A stretch of 64,000 nt of DNA from Pelagibaculum spongiae (GCF_003097315.1 NZ_QDDL01000001.1:744001-808000); one strand, 5' to 3'; positions 1-9,447 are shown, numbered from the stretch's first letter. Notes: generated from the letters alone by a model not told the origin. Numbers and translations are program-made.

Positions 1-1508
1 ATCAATTTATTGCCCAACGTACCAACCAGCGAGAAGACAGCTGGGGCGGTGAATACCAAAACCGAATTAAATTACCCCAGCAAATTGTTTCAAAAATTCG
101 TCAGGCAGTCGGCGAAAAATTTATTATTATTTATCGGCTTTCTATGCTGGATTTAGTCGAAGGCGGCAGCAACCTTGAAGAAATTATTCAGCTAGGGCAA
201 GCCATCGAAAAAGCTGGCGCTTCGATTATTAATACCGGTATTGGCTGGCATGAAGCACGCATTCCAACCATTACCACCCGAGTACCACGTGCTGCTTTTA
301 CTTGGACATCCGCCAAGATTAAACAATCACTTTCATTGCCGGTGATTACTTCTAACCGAATTAATATGCCTGAAGTGGCCGAAAAAGTTCTTGCCCAAGG
401 CGATGCTGATTTGGTGTCCATGGCACGGCCTTTTTTAGCAGATGCGGAGTTTGTCGAAAAATCACAGCAAGGTCGCAGCGATGAAATTAACACCTGCATT
501 GGTTGTAACCAAGCCTGCCTCGACCATGCTTTTGCCGGTAAAATGACCTCATGCTTGGTTAACCCACGCGCTTGCCATGAAACTGAAATTATCAGCCTGC
601 CAACCAGCAAGCCACAGAAACTGGCTGTAATTGGTGCAGGGCCAGCAGGACTAGCCTTTGCCACTGAAGCGGCTAAACGCGGTCATAAAGTCACTTTATT
701 TGATGCGGCAAAAGAAATTGGCGGCCAGTTTAATATCGCTAAAAGAATTCCCGGAAAAGAAGAATTTTACGAAACCTTACGTTATTTTAAAAAGCAGATT
801 GAATTAACCGGTGTGACACTTGAATTGAATCAGTTTGTTTCTGCAGAACAATTAAATTCCAGTGATTTCGAACAGATTATTCTAGCAACCGGCATTATCC
901 CCAATACTCCAAACATTCCTGGCATCAACCATAGCAAGGTTTTAAATTACCTCGATGTAATGGCAGGAAAGTTGGTGGGTAAAAAGGTCGCCATAATTGG
1001 TGCCGGTGGCATTGGTTTTGATATCAGCGAATACTTAACCCACCAAGGTGTTTCATCGAGTCTGAACATTGCTGCATTCATGCAAGAATGGGGCATCGAC
1101 ATGACCTTGCAAGCACGAGGTGGCGTTGAGCAAGTTAAGCCCTTACCTGCTATTGCAGCTAGAGAAGTTTATTTGCTGCAACGAAAGAAAACCCGTGTCG
1201 GCAACAACCTAGGAAAAACCACCGGTTGGTCGCACCGCTTGGCATTAAAAAATAAAAAAGTAAAAATGATCGCTGGTTGTGAATATTTAAATATCGATGA
1301 CCAAGGGCTGCATTTACAAGTAGATGGCGAGAAAATGATTTTAGATGTCGATAACGTAATTATCTGCGCAGGGCAATTACCTAATCGCAGTTTGGCTGAT
1401 CAAATTCAGCAAAAGCCGGTTCATTTAATCGGCGGGGCCGATATCGCCAGCGAACTAGATGCCAAGCGGGCAATTGCCCAAGGCACCAAGTTGGCGCTGC
1501 AGATATAA
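1..1508 (+). CDS. fadH: 2,4-dienoyl-CoA reductase, NADPH-dependent (5' end outside window)
   Basis: Cytosolic auxiliary enzyme of beta-oxidation that reduces 2,4-dienoyl-CoA intermediates of unsaturated fatty acids with NADPH. The frame is open from base 3, where codons already read as the old-yellow-enzyme barrel (QRTNQREDSWGGEYQNR), so the start lies upstream of the window. The barrel continues through YRLSMLDLVEGGS and GIGWHEAR, whose His corresponds to the proton-donor histidine of the E. coli enzyme. CIGCNQAC and a Cys about 20 residues later supply the four [4Fe-4S] ligands. They are followed by a FAD-binding VIGAGPAGLAFA and an NAD(P)-binding IIGAGGIGFD. About 500 of the usual 670 or so residues are visible and the C-terminus is intact. 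A hairpin terminator follows 20 bases after the stop, so the gene ends its transcript. Family assignment is firm. Confidence 0.95.
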   Translation, partial: QFIAQRTNQREDSWGGEYQNRIKLPQQIVSKIRQAVGEKFIIIYRLSMLDLVEGGSNLEEIIQLGQAIEKAGASIINTGIGWHEARIPTITTRVPRAAFTWTSAKIKQSLSLPVITSNRINMPEVAEKVLAQGDADLVSMARPFLADAEFVEKSQQGRSDEINTCIGCNQACLDHAFAGKMTSCLVNPRACHETEIISLPTSKPQKLAVIGAGPAGLAFATEAAKRGHKVTLFDAAKEIGGQFNIAKRIPGKEEFYETLRYFKKQIELTGVTLELNQFVSAEQLNSSDFEQIILATGIIPNTPNIPGINHSKVLNYLDVMAGKLVGKKVAIIGAGGIGFDISEYLTHQGVSSSLNIAAFMQEWGIDMTLQARGGVEQVKPLPAIAAREVYLLQRKKTRVGNNLGKTTGWSHRLALKNKKVKMIAGCEYLNIDDQGLHLQVDGEKMILDVDNVIICAGQLPNRSLADQIQQKPVHLIGGADIASELDAKRAIAQGTKLALQI

Positions 1509-1528
1509 CAAAACTGCTAACTATGCAG

Positions 1529-1555
1529 GGGAAGCGCAAGTGCCTTCCCTTTTTT
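1529..1555 (+). terminator. Rho-independent terminator after fadH
   Basis: GGGAAG at 1529-1534 pairs with CTTCCC at 1544-1549, followed directly by six T. It lies 20 bases beyond the fadH stop. Confidence 0.75.
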
Positions 1556-1859
1556 ATCTACTTCAAATTTTCTACTACGAGATCAGCCAAACCAACAATA
1601 GATTGAAAATATACAAGCCATTGGTTTTGAATAATTTGCAGCTGAAGCTGTCTCTTTTCGATAACCAGCGCTAGATCATGACTTAGATCAGATTCAAATC
1701 AGCTAAGCATTTCATCATTTTGTTGATACAAACAGTCTGCTAAATTCGCAGTTTTACCTCAATTAGTATAAGCTTCGCGCCGCTTGATCACGCTCCCCTT
1801 CTTTATTGAGTTTGAGCCATCCTGATCGACTTCTTACCTATTATTTTACCGAGAGTGCT
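1556..1859. other. Spacer between fadH and rhlE, nothing recognised
   Basis: About 300 bases with no convincing reading frame or RNA. It presumably carries the rhlE promoter and leader. Upstream in-frame codons from 1806 (TTG) could extend the helicase by 18 residues, but they do not resemble the family. Confidence 0.4.
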
Positions 1860-3215
1860 ATGCCATTTGCTGAATTGGGCCTGTCAGCCCCAATCATTAC
1901 TGCGATCACCCGTGAGGGCTATCAAACACCATCTCCTATCCAGAGCAAAGCGATTCCATTGGTATTGGCTGGACATGACTTGATGGCGGCAGCACAAACC
2001 GGAACAGGTAAAACTGCAGGATTTGCCCTACCTATATTGCAACTGCTTGATAAGGGGCAACGTGCTAAGCCAAATCATATTCGTGCACTCGTACTAACGC
2101 CTACTCGCGAGTTGGCCGCTCAGGTTAGCCAGTCATTTACTGATTATGGTTCTGAGGTCAAACTCTACTCCACTGTGGTATTTGGTGGTGTGAAGATCAA
2201 CCCGCAAATGATGCGCTTACGCCGTGGTGCCGATATTTTGGTGGCAACCCCTGGTCGTTTGATGGATTTGTACCAGCAAAGAGCGATCAAATTTGATCAG
2301 CTGGAAATGCTGGTATTGGATGAAGCCGATCGCATGTTGGACATGGGTTTTATTCACGACATTAAAAAGATTCTGGCGCTGCTACCTGAAAAACGTCAGA
2401 GCCTGCTTTTTTCAGCGACTTTTTCTGATGATATTCGTCGACTGGCACGCGGCTTTCTTAATGAACCTAAAGAAATTTCGGTCACACCAAGAAACGCGGC
2501 AGCAAGTACCGTTACACAATGGTTATGCCCGGTAGATAAAAAGCAGAAAGCCAATTTGCTGGTTGAATTAATCCGTAAGAATAATTGGCAGCAAGCATTA
2601 GTATTTACCCGTACCAAGCATGGTGCCAATAAATTGGTTCGCCATTTGGAAGCTGCCAAAATCTCTGCAACGGCAATTCATGGCAATAAAAGCCAAGGCG
2701 CGCGTACTAAAGCTCTGTCTCAGTTTAAATCCGGCGAAGTAAAGTTTTTGATTGCAACTGATATTGCAGCTCGCGGCCTCGATATTGAACAGCTCCCTCA
2801 AGTGGTTAACTTCGATTTACCTAACGTAGCCGAAGACTATGTTCACCGTATCGGTAGAACAGGTCGTGCCGGTGCTGATGGCCAAGCGGTTTCATTAGTT
2901 GCTGCTGACGAATACCCGCAGCTGGTTGATATTGAGCGCTTAATTGGCAAATTGCTCCCAAGAACTTTGGTTGATGGTTTTGAGCCGGTACATGACTTGC
3001 CTATCTCCCGCTTAAAAACCAAGCCACAGTCCCCCAAGAAACCGAAGAAGCCTAAAACTGAGCATCGTGACGGCCAACATGCCGCCGGTTCAGCCAAAAA
3101 AACTTCAGCTAAACCGGGTAGCAGACCTGTTAACCAGAATCGCTCTGCCAAGCCGGCAGCTAAAAAATCTGCTCCAGCAAGAACAGCTCGGCCTAGAACT
3201 AACGTAAAAAAATAA
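1860..3215 (+). CDS. rhlE: DEAD-box RNA helicase, RhlE-like
   Basis: ATP-dependent RNA helicase acting on structured RNA (ribosome assembly, mRNA turnover). I start it at the ATG at 1860 because [16 protein letters not shown] matches RhlE N-termini; a TTG 54 bases earlier would add an unrelated 18 residues. Motifs in order: Q motif (GYQTPSPIQ), Walker A (AQTGTGKT), PTRELA, TPGRL, DEAD in [16 protein letters not shown] and [10 protein letters not shown]. After about residue 380 the protein becomes a basic tail rich in Lys, Pro, Ala and Arg. Such tails are common in RhlE proteins and are thought to bind RNA. It stands alone, with its own terminator downstream. The split between RhlE and other DEAD-box subgroups rests on the N-terminus and tail, so the symbol is likely rather than certain. 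Confidence 0.9.
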   Translation: MPFAELGLSAPIITAITREGYQTPSPIQSKAIPLVLAGHDLMAAAQTGTGKTAGFALPILQLLDKGQRAKPNHIRALVLTPTRELAAQVSQSFTDYGSEVKLYSTVVFGGVKINPQMMRLRRGADILVATPGRLMDLYQQRAIKFDQLEMLVLDEADRMLDMGFIHDIKKILALLPEKRQSLLFSATFSDDIRRLARGFLNEPKEISVTPRNAAASTVTQWLCPVDKKQKANLLVELIRKNNWQQALVFTRTKHGANKLVRHLEAAKISATAIHGNKSQGARTKALSQFKSGEVKFLIATDIAARGLDIEQLPQVVNFDLPNVAEDYVHRIGRTGRAGADGQAVSLVAADEYPQLVDIERLIGKLLPRTLVDGFEPVHDLPISRLKTKPQSPKKPKKPKTEHRDGQHAAGSAKKTSAKPGSRPVNQNRSAKPAAKKSAPARTARPRTNVKK

Positions 3216-3271
3216 TCTGAGCGACAGAATTGAACTACAAAATAATGTAGCGTCACTCAGAAAAGAAAAAG

Positions 3272-3302
3272 GCGGTTGATATTTAAATCAATCGCTTTTT
3301 TT
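3272..3302 (+). terminator. Rho-independent terminator after rhlE
   Basis: A 9-bp stem (GCGGTTGAT at 3272-3280 with ATCAATCGC at 3287-3295, one G-T wobble) followed by seven T. Confidence 0.85.
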
Positions 3303-3550
3303 ATGCAGAAAATAAAGATATTCATTCTGATTAATTTACACAGAAATACTTACTGCACATCTTTACATTCTCTGCTGCCACTTCTGCTAAATCAAAGCAG
3401 CTGATCATGATGAATCCTATGTTGCGGACACAACCCTTCATTTTCAGCCCCCACTTAAACTGTTATTGTTGTTTATTTTTGTAAGTATTAATTGTTACAT
3501 TGGCTTTTGCATTATTTGACGGATATAGCGCATATAACTACCGCAGCGAT
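3303..3550. other. AT-rich spacer, nothing recognised
   Basis: No gene-sized frame or RNA seen between the rhlE terminator and the dispersed repeat that begins near 3551. Confidence 0.4.
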
Positions 3551-3725
3551 TACTTACTTACCCTAAAAGCCTACCAAAACCAATTGCTTTTTAATTAATA
3601 AGCTTCTGATATTTAAATGAATACCGAAATAAAAATAGGTTGTGTAAGCCTCAAAGCGCACCCAACAATCATTTGAAACAAGGAGTCGCTTTCTGCAAAT
3701 ACTTACGCGACGATTAATAAAATAC
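3551..3725 (-). repeat. Dispersed intergenic repeat, copy 1 (inverted relative to 44231-44395)
   Basis: Read against the reverse complement of 44231-44395 this stretch aligns almost end to end. Shared blocks include ACCAATTG, TTTTTAATTAATAAG, TTTAAAT-AATACCGAA, TAGGTT-GGTAAGCC-like, CGCACCCA and AATACTTACGC-ACGATTAATA. Identity looks like roughly three quarters by eye. No coding frame is conserved between the copies. Confidence 0.7.
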
Positions 3726-3874
3726 TATTGGTTGCACTTCATCATTCAAATCTATCTCTTTCCATAATTTATAATCGTCATCGCAGGCAACAAAGCTAGA
3801 AAAAATTACTCAGCAATCGATATTAAATTACATGATAGAATGCAGACAATTTTAGCCACTACCGACAAGCCATT

Positions 3875-4798
3875 ATGATCGAACTTGACTTAACCTTGCT
3901 CAACCAAAGCTACGCCCAGCGACTCAACTGGTATCCACCCATCGCTAACCCGCAACAGCCAGCGCAAAGAATCAGCGGCATTGCCGATATTCTGGATCAA
4001 ATCGACCTGGTCTTGCTCGATTCCTACGGCGTACTTTGTCGTGGTGCGGTTGCTATTGAAGGTGCGGTTGATGCCATCGCCCAGATTCGTACCAGCAACA
4101 CTCCTTTATGCGTGGTATCAAATGACACCATGACCAATCGACGGGTTGCTGCAGAAAAGTATCAGCAACGCGGCTTTGATTTTGCCGGTGAAGAAGTCAT
4201 CACCAGTTTGGATATGACTGAAAAGTGGTTGGCAGAAATCGATCAGCCGGAGCGCTGGGGTTATATTGGCCCTCAGCCTCACCCTTCTGATGTTTTACTT
4301 AAAGGTATGGTTAATTTAACTGCCTGTGACGGTGTTATTCCTGCCGAGGTTGATCACCTGCTATTTCTGGTAAGCCTTGGCTGGACCGAGCAGATGCAGC
4401 ACAACCTAAACCAGTCAGCACAAGGCCGACAGTTCACATTAGTCGCAGGAAACCCCGATATGGGCGCACCCTACGCAACCGACCAAGGGATTAAAGTCGG
4501 TGCGACTCCGGGTTATTTTATGCATCAACTGGTTGCTGCCACTCACCAGCAAGCGATCCCATTGCTACACGGTAAGCCAGGGCAGGCTATTTTTGAAGCG
4601 GCAGCAAAGCAATTTAAAGTGACTGATCCATCACGGGTGTTAATGGTAGGTGACACTTTATATACCGATATACTGGGTGGTAATGCAATGGGCTTTAAAA
4701 CGCTGCTATTAGAATGCGGCATCTACCAAGGTTTGAACATTGAGCAATTAATTGCAGAATCTGGTATTAGCCCGAATTTTATTGCACCACAACTTTAA
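3875..4798 (+). CDS. HAD-superfamily (subclass IIA) hydrolase-like protein
   Basis: Resembles the NagD/IIA branch of haloacid dehalogenase-like phosphatases, cytosolic, substrate unknown. Motif I is LLDSYGVLCRG (nucleophile Asp about residue 49), motif II is VVSNDT, the Lys motif is LHGKPGQAIFEAA, and motif IV is MVGDTLYTDILGG. In most HAD phosphatases motif I is DxD; here the second Asp is replaced by Tyr. A bulky aromatic at that place also occurs in one uncharacterised HAD-IIA group, so this is probably a subfamily trait rather than decay. The insertion between motifs II and III is the size expected for a IIA cap. No operon partner: long repeat-bearing spacers lie on both sides. The reaction cannot be named from sequence. 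Confidence 0.75.
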   Translation: MIELDLTLLNQSYAQRLNWYPPIANPQQPAQRISGIADILDQIDLVLLDSYGVLCRGAVAIEGAVDAIAQIRTSNTPLCVVSNDTMTNRRVAAEKYQQRGFDFAGEEVITSLDMTEKWLAEIDQPERWGYIGPQPHPSDVLLKGMVNLTACDGVIPAEVDHLLFLVSLGWTEQMQHNLNQSAQGRQFTLVAGNPDMGAPYATDQGIKVGATPGYFMHQLVAATHQQAIPLLHGKPGQAIFEAAAKQFKVTDPSRVLMVGDTLYTDILGGNAMGFKTLLLECGIYQGLNIEQLIAESGISPNFIAPQL

Positions 4799-5444
4799 AG
4801 TTTAACTAAAGAATATAACAAGATAAGTCACCAAAAAAAGCAATCGCTAAGTGTTGGCGTGCTGAAAATTCTCTACATTGTTGGGTTCGCCCTTAGGCTT
4901 ACCCGACATTTGGTTTAGCCTTAAACAAAACATCCATATTTTATCCATAAGCCAATCAAGCTTCGCAGCCTTGGCAAGCCTGTGGGCGTAAGAGTTAAGA
5001 GTTTATATAGGATGGATATCAAGTGCCTACTTGATATCAAATGCTTTATTTCAGCTAATTAATGCAAGCAAAACGCAGCAGTTAATATCAACAGAAAACA
5101 CTACCGTCGCCACACTCCAGACATTCCTACAACAACATACTAGTCAATTAGTTTAATAAAAACCTACCAAATTTCGCTTCCATCATTAATTTAAACAGCC
5201 TACCTAATCGTTATTGTGAAATAATATCTGTCACTCTACTAGTTTACCAATTCAACTTGACTTTCTATTTTCATATCTTTTCCTAAACTGATCTATTCAA
5301 ACCCAATTCTTATTCAATCTGGGCGAGCAAACTACTACAAGGCATAGATATTATCATTGTTTGTTCGGTTAATTATTCAATCACTTAATCTGTTGCTGCG
5401 TTATTTATACAGACTAAACAGCGGCATTCAATCAGAGCGATATT
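4799..5444. other. Gene-free spacer with a degenerate dispersed-repeat copy
   Basis: No coding frame is supported. Around 4880-4910 (TTGGGTTCGCCCTTAGGC, then TTACCCGACA) and 4983-4996 (AAGCCTGTGGGCG) it resembles parts of the repeat at 44287-44410 in the same orientation, so a decayed third copy is likely. The remainder is AT-rich with nothing recognised. Confidence 0.4.
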
Positions 5445-6980
5445 ATGATTAACTTACTTAGGTATCAAAAGCTTTCCAGGGCAAACCGTAAATCACGACT
5501 CGATAAACCACACCAGGTAAATATTAATTTAATCAATAAGATATTCGAAAAAAACCAATCTTTAGCACTGTTTGAAAAATCGCCTAACCAGAACATTGAT
5601 ATTAAACCTAAAGCACCCAAGCAGATATCAATTAATTTAATCAACTCCGGTTTAAAAGCCTTCACTAAAGACTCTTTGTTGTTTTATAATGCCATGAATA
5701 GTTCATCTAACACTCAATTTTATGACCATAAAACTATTGATTCTATCTACCAACTAGAATTAATCGAACCAATGGCCAAAAAGAATTTACAAGTTATTAG
5801 TGGGTTACTGCCTTTTTATTGCAGTGAATATCAACTTCAATTAATTGATTGGCAAAATGTGCCCAACGACCCGATGTTCCAACTGCTATTTCCTCAACCA
5901 GCAATGCTACATTGCAAGCTTTACGATCTAGCAAGCACTTTGGTCAGCAAGGTTAAAAATTCTTCTGAACTTAACCATTCTCTGCTTAAACTTCGCTCAC
6001 ACATCACACCCATCAGTCCAAAATATATCGTGGACCACACTCCATTATTTGAAGGACGAAGAGTGTATGGAATTCAACATAAATTCCGCGACAGCTTGAC
6101 GTTCTTTCCAAGTAACTTGGAAGACTGCAATAGTTACTTTGGTTTTTCTAGCCAATGGTTTAATCATCAAGAACATCGACAGCAAGCCATCGCCGAAGCA
6201 GAAACCCATCAATTAAGCTGCTATTTACTAAAACACAGCGAAGTTTCTCATTTAAAACTGTGTTGTGCAGATCTATTTAAACAACCATTTTCTATTATTT
6301 CGGCTTATTTAACGCCGCTATTAGATGATCAATTTGCACACGTCGAAACCATCACAATTGAAAACCAGCTACTCGCCAGCAATCCTAACTTGTTGCTGCA
6401 GCATCCTGAAAAAGACTCTCTACTGGAATTATTTGGAGAAATCGTAAATTACGGCAAGCAATTGCAAATTTTCACTCGCTGGCATCACCCGCAGCAGCTA
6501 GGCACTGAGCAGGTAAAACTAGCAATTGAGCAGCTATTAGCAGTTAATGTGCAATTGCCTTCTAGCTGTGAATTAAAAGCAGGCGTTAACGACAATGCAG
6601 ATTGCTGGAACCGTTTGTGGCATGACCAAAGCATGTTGGGACTTTCATTATCTACATTTGAAATTAGCGAAGACTGCGGCCCACAAAATTATTACCAATT
6701 ACCATTAAGTACTGCTTGGAAAATATACCAGCAAGCAACTGAGCAACAAGAAAGCCATTGGTTAACCCATGGGCCGATAATGGATACCCGATACGGCATG
6801 ATTGAAGTAGAAGGCATAGGACAAATTCGAGATGAGCAAATATTCATTTTAAAAATGCTGCACTCTACAAACACTCAATGGAATCAACGATTGTTCTATG
6901 CGCAATATGACGATAATGCCCACTGGCTAGATCAGCTTCAGCCAGCATTTACTAAAGATAAGTTTTTCTTTACACTATAA
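5445..6980 (+). CDS. KamA/lysine 2,3-aminomutase-like protein lacking the radical-SAM cysteines
   Basis: The 511-residue product has the layout of the KamA/EpmB family but not its catalytic residues. Residues 124-153 (FYCSEYQLQLIDWQNVPNDP then an FPQPA segment) resemble the KamA entry region. GIQHKFRDSLTF (209-220) matches the strand leading into the cluster loop. GVNDNADCWNRLW (380-392) matches the GVNDN segment. Where the family has CxxxCxxC this protein has CNSYFGFS (228-235), so two of three cluster ligands are Phe and Ser. The C-terminal Gly-rich PLP-lysine motif is also absent (MDTRYGMIEVEG, 446-457). I infer a non-catalytic or repurposed homologue. Its first 100 residues are unlike KamA. 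It is a single gene with no obvious partner; a hairpin follows it. The reading frame is intact, arguing against simple decay. Confidence 0.6.
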   Translation: MINLLRYQKLSRANRKSRLDKPHQVNINLINKIFEKNQSLALFEKSPNQNIDIKPKAPKQISINLINSGLKAFTKDSLLFYNAMNSSSNTQFYDHKTIDSIYQLELIEPMAKKNLQVISGLLPFYCSEYQLQLIDWQNVPNDPMFQLLFPQPAMLHCKLYDLASTLVSKVKNSSELNHSLLKLRSHITPISPKYIVDHTPLFEGRRVYGIQHKFRDSLTFFPSNLEDCNSYFGFSSQWFNHQEHRQQAIAEAETHQLSCYLLKHSEVSHLKLCCADLFKQPFSIISAYLTPLLDDQFAHVETITIENQLLASNPNLLLQHPEKDSLLELFGEIVNYGKQLQIFTRWHHPQQLGTEQVKLAIEQLLAVNVQLPSSCELKAGVNDNADCWNRLWHDQSMLGLSLSTFEISEDCGPQNYYQLPLSTAWKIYQQATEQQESHWLTHGPIMDTRYGMIEVEGIGQIRDEQIFILKMLHSTNTQWNQRLFYAQYDDNAHWLDQLQPAFTKDKFFFTL

Positions 6981-7004
6981 ATTGAAGATAAGATTGGATA
7001 ACCA

Positions 7005-7047
7005 AGCCACCTCAACATACAAGATTCGCTTGCATTTTGAGGTGGCT
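7005..7047. terminator. Hairpin between convergent genes
   Basis: AGCCACCTCAA (7005-7015) pairs with TTGAGGTGGCT (7037-7047). There is no long T-run on either side, so termination is possible but not proven. It sits exactly between two converging stops. Confidence 0.5.
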
Positions 7048-7068
7048 AGACTTTATCTAAACAGAAAA

Positions 7069-8796
7069 TTATCGGTTTACCATCACGCACTTTTTAATTT
7101 GAGAAAGAATGCGATATAGCACCAACCACAACACCCCAAGCAGCAACCACAATAACGGTAAAGAACCACCACCTGAAGCAACATCTTCTACTGTAATCGT
7201 CAATGAATAAGGTTCGCTATTATCAATCCCATCGAAAATAACCAATTGAACATTTAATTGACCAACAAAACCTGCCTTAGGTATCAATTTGTTATTATCC
7301 AATTGATAATTATCACCCGGTAAAATCTGCAAGCTAAAATCTGATGATTTTAAGTTATCCGGATCATCTACTTCAATTTGCTGTAAACCAACTTGTAACA
7401 CTTGATCTTTTTGTATTTTGATTGGACCAACCGACACAATTTTCGGTGGAATGTTTTTCACTACATTCCAAGCAAGTTGAATTGAATTACTCCAATCTGC
7501 ACCATCAAACACAGATAGTTCTACCTGCAACAAACCACTAAAATCCGGATCTGGGGTCAGTGTTGTACCATCAACTTGGTAATTATCACCTGTAGTAATT
7601 CGCAGTTCAAAATCATCCGGATATTGGTTGTCTGGATCAACCACTACCAGCTGACCCCATTCAATCACAATCGGCTGCGCTTGCTTGCCTTGCTGCGACT
7701 GAGCGCTAGTAATTACCGGCCGATGATTGCCATTCACCTGCAAGGCAAATTGAAACGGTTTACTGGAATCAATACCATCACTAACCACTGCCAACACTTC
7801 CAGCTCACCAACATAGAATACGTCTGGAGTAATCTGATTGCCCGACAATTGATAATTATCACCACTTAAAAGAGTTAGCGTGAAATCATCAGGGAATTTG
7901 TTGTCTGTATCTTCAACCGAAAAATCAGATAGCGCCACATCGATCGATTGATCTCGCGGAGTAAACAAAGGCGCTACCGATAAAATTGAAGGTTGGATAT
8001 TTTTGTTTACCGTTAGCAGCGCATTAAAAACATCACTTTCATCAAGCCCATCAGATACTGTTAACGGAATAGTCAAAACTCCGTAAAATCCTTCGGTTGG
8101 AATAATCGTAAAATCATCTACAGAATAGTTACTTCCCACATCAACCAACAAAGAAAAATCTGAAGGATAATTATTGTCTGAGTCAACCACTTGTAAATCG
8201 GACAATGAAATATGCAAATCGCTATTTTGTTTAATTGCAGGAAGATTGACCGCAACAATCACCGGTTGGTTATTTCCTATTAATGAATATTGTAACGATT
8301 CAATAAAAAAGAAAAGATCGCTGCTTGCCAAGGGGTCAACATCTCCTTGAATGATGACCTTGCTCAAACGATCAAACCCTTTCAAGCTAGCCACAACGCC
8401 TTTCTTTAAACTGTCATCCCAAAATGGTCCGGCAATTTGCTGCACCACTTGAACGCCATCCCGATACCCAGTTATTACCACTAAAGCATCAGGCATTTGA
8501 AACAAGTCGGTAGCTTCTATTGATTGCATAGAAAAAAAACGACTATTTCGAGGCTGAATGATTATATGAGAGGTCGCTCGATCCGGGTCAAAACCCGGTT
8601 GCAATGCAAAAGGCTCTGTAACACCTTTTAAGCTGCCGCCAGTTGGCACACTAAATATAAAATCATCAGTTGTGGCTTGTTCGCCAAGGTCTTCATGATG
8701 ATTCCAAAGTGCGTTATCAAAAGTTTCCTGCAGGCTCAATGCAGGTAGTGGCCATGCAAAAACCAGCAACCACCAGAGCGCAAATAAGCGTTTCAT
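7069..8796 (-). CDS. Secreted cadherin-like repeat protein with GlyGly-CTERM-type anchor
   Basis: Predicted surface or secreted protein. It has a signal peptide (MKRLFALWWLLVFAWPLPAL), a globular region to about residue 185, then four tandem modules of about 90 residues. Each module carries an acidic D-x-D-N-x-(Y/F)-P-x-D-F element, a G-(D/S)-N-Y turn and a DG-(I/L/A)-D element, as in calcium-binding cadherin-like or Ig-like folds. The C-terminus is SGGGSLPLLWLLLGVLWLVL followed by a basic stretch. That is the layout of the GlyGly-CTERM signal processed by rhombosortase and linked to type II secretion in other gammaproteobacteria. An AGGAT ribosome site lies six bases before the start. It follows the tail-collar gene by 12 bases and is probably cotranscribed. 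The ligand is unknown; adhesion is an inference. Confidence 0.7.
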   Translation of the reverse strand: MKRLFALWWLLVFAWPLPALSLQETFDNALWNHHEDLGEQATTDDFIFSVPTGGSLKGVTEPFALQPGFDPDRATSHIIIQPRNSRFFSMQSIEATDLFQMPDALVVITGYRDGVQVVQQIAGPFWDDSLKKGVVASLKGFDRLSKVIIQGDVDPLASSDLFFFIESLQYSLIGNNQPVIVAVNLPAIKQNSDLHISLSDLQVVDSDNNYPSDFSLLVDVGSNYSVDDFTIIPTEGFYGVLTIPLTVSDGLDESDVFNALLTVNKNIQPSILSVAPLFTPRDQSIDVALSDFSVEDTDNKFPDDFTLTLLSGDNYQLSGNQITPDVFYVGELEVLAVVSDGIDSSKPFQFALQVNGNHRPVITSAQSQQGKQAQPIVIEWGQLVVVDPDNQYPDDFELRITTGDNYQVDGTTLTPDPDFSGLLQVELSVFDGADWSNSIQLAWNVVKNIPPKIVSVGPIKIQKDQVLQVGLQQIEVDDPDNLKSSDFSLQILPGDNYQLDNNKLIPKAGFVGQLNVQLVIFDGIDNSEPYSLTITVEDVASGGGSLPLLWLLLGVLWLVLYRILSQIKKCVMVNR

Positions 8797-8808
8797 AGTA
8801 GATCCTGA

Positions 8809-9447
8809 TTAATTACGAGATGGATAAGTGCCAACCATTGCAATGCATGCCCTTAAAACCAAATAGGGCTGCATATTTGGCATTGACCGGTTACCTCCGG
8901 TGTTTTCTACTCGGCCATTTACTGATATTGATTGCTCAGCCATGGTCGTAATTCCATCCGGGTCGGCTGGCACTTCACCATAAACCGCAGCTCGCTGACC
9001 ATCCGCCAACATAGCACTTTCTGGATGAGCCAGATCACCCTTGTTTTGACTGGCTTTAAGCTCAGCAGTTAAACCATTCGCAGCATGAGAATGGCTCGGC
9101 ATTTGAGCGGCGGTTTGTGTCACCTGCTCTGAACCGGCTCTCGCTCCCAAACGTCTATCTGTCATACCAGGACCACGACCTACATGAATCGCAACACGGC
9201 CTCTTAGATCAGGTAAAGCAAAGGTTGTTCTTCCATCGCCGCCATAAGTCGTACCATAGAGTGAAAACAGCGCAGAATTCTGGCTTATAGCCAGCAGCTG
9301 ACCATCAGCATTAGCCCAGCCTCTGGGGCAAAAGCTGTAACCCACCCACATAATTTCACCAAGAAATGGTTCAGTAGATGCAGAAGCATTATATGAACTA
9401 CCCAACAATGTGGCGGCGATAAGGATTAACCCGGTTTTGTTCTTCAT
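8809..9447 (-). CDS. Secreted phage tail collar domain protein (MdpB-like)
   Basis: A 212-residue protein with a signal peptide (MKNKTGLILIAATLLGSSYN, then ASAS) followed directly by a tail-collar domain: EPFLGEIMWVGYSFCPRGWA, a GQLLAI-NSALFSLYGTTYGG segment and FALPDLRGRVAIHVGRGPG. The C-terminal part (NTGGNRSMPNMQPYLVLR) is the usual end of microcystin-dependent-protein-like proteins. In phages this domain sits in tail fibres. The stand-alone bacterial versions have no established function. Here the added signal peptide points to export. It is the first gene of a probable two-gene operon with the GlyGly-CTERM protein 12 bases downstream, suggesting an exported complex. No phage genes are nearby. 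Confidence 0.8.
   Translation of the reverse strand: MKNKTGLILIAATLLGSSYNASASTEPFLGEIMWVGYSFCPRGWANADGQLLAISQNSALFSLYGTTYGGDGRTTFALPDLRGRVAIHVGRGPGMTDRRLGARAGSEQVTQTAAQMPSHSHAANGLTAELKASQNKGDLAHPESAMLADGQRAAVYGEVPADPDGITTMAEQSISVNGRVENTGGNRSMPNMQPYLVLRACIAMVGTYPSRN

Noticed and set aside
1459-1674. Frame overlapping the end of fadH
   Set aside because: It runs through the fadH terminator hairpin and has no start signal.
7069-9447. Prophage remnant because of the tail-collar domain
   Set aside because: No other phage genes are nearby; the protein has a signal peptide and an exported partner, which fits a bacterial surface protein better.
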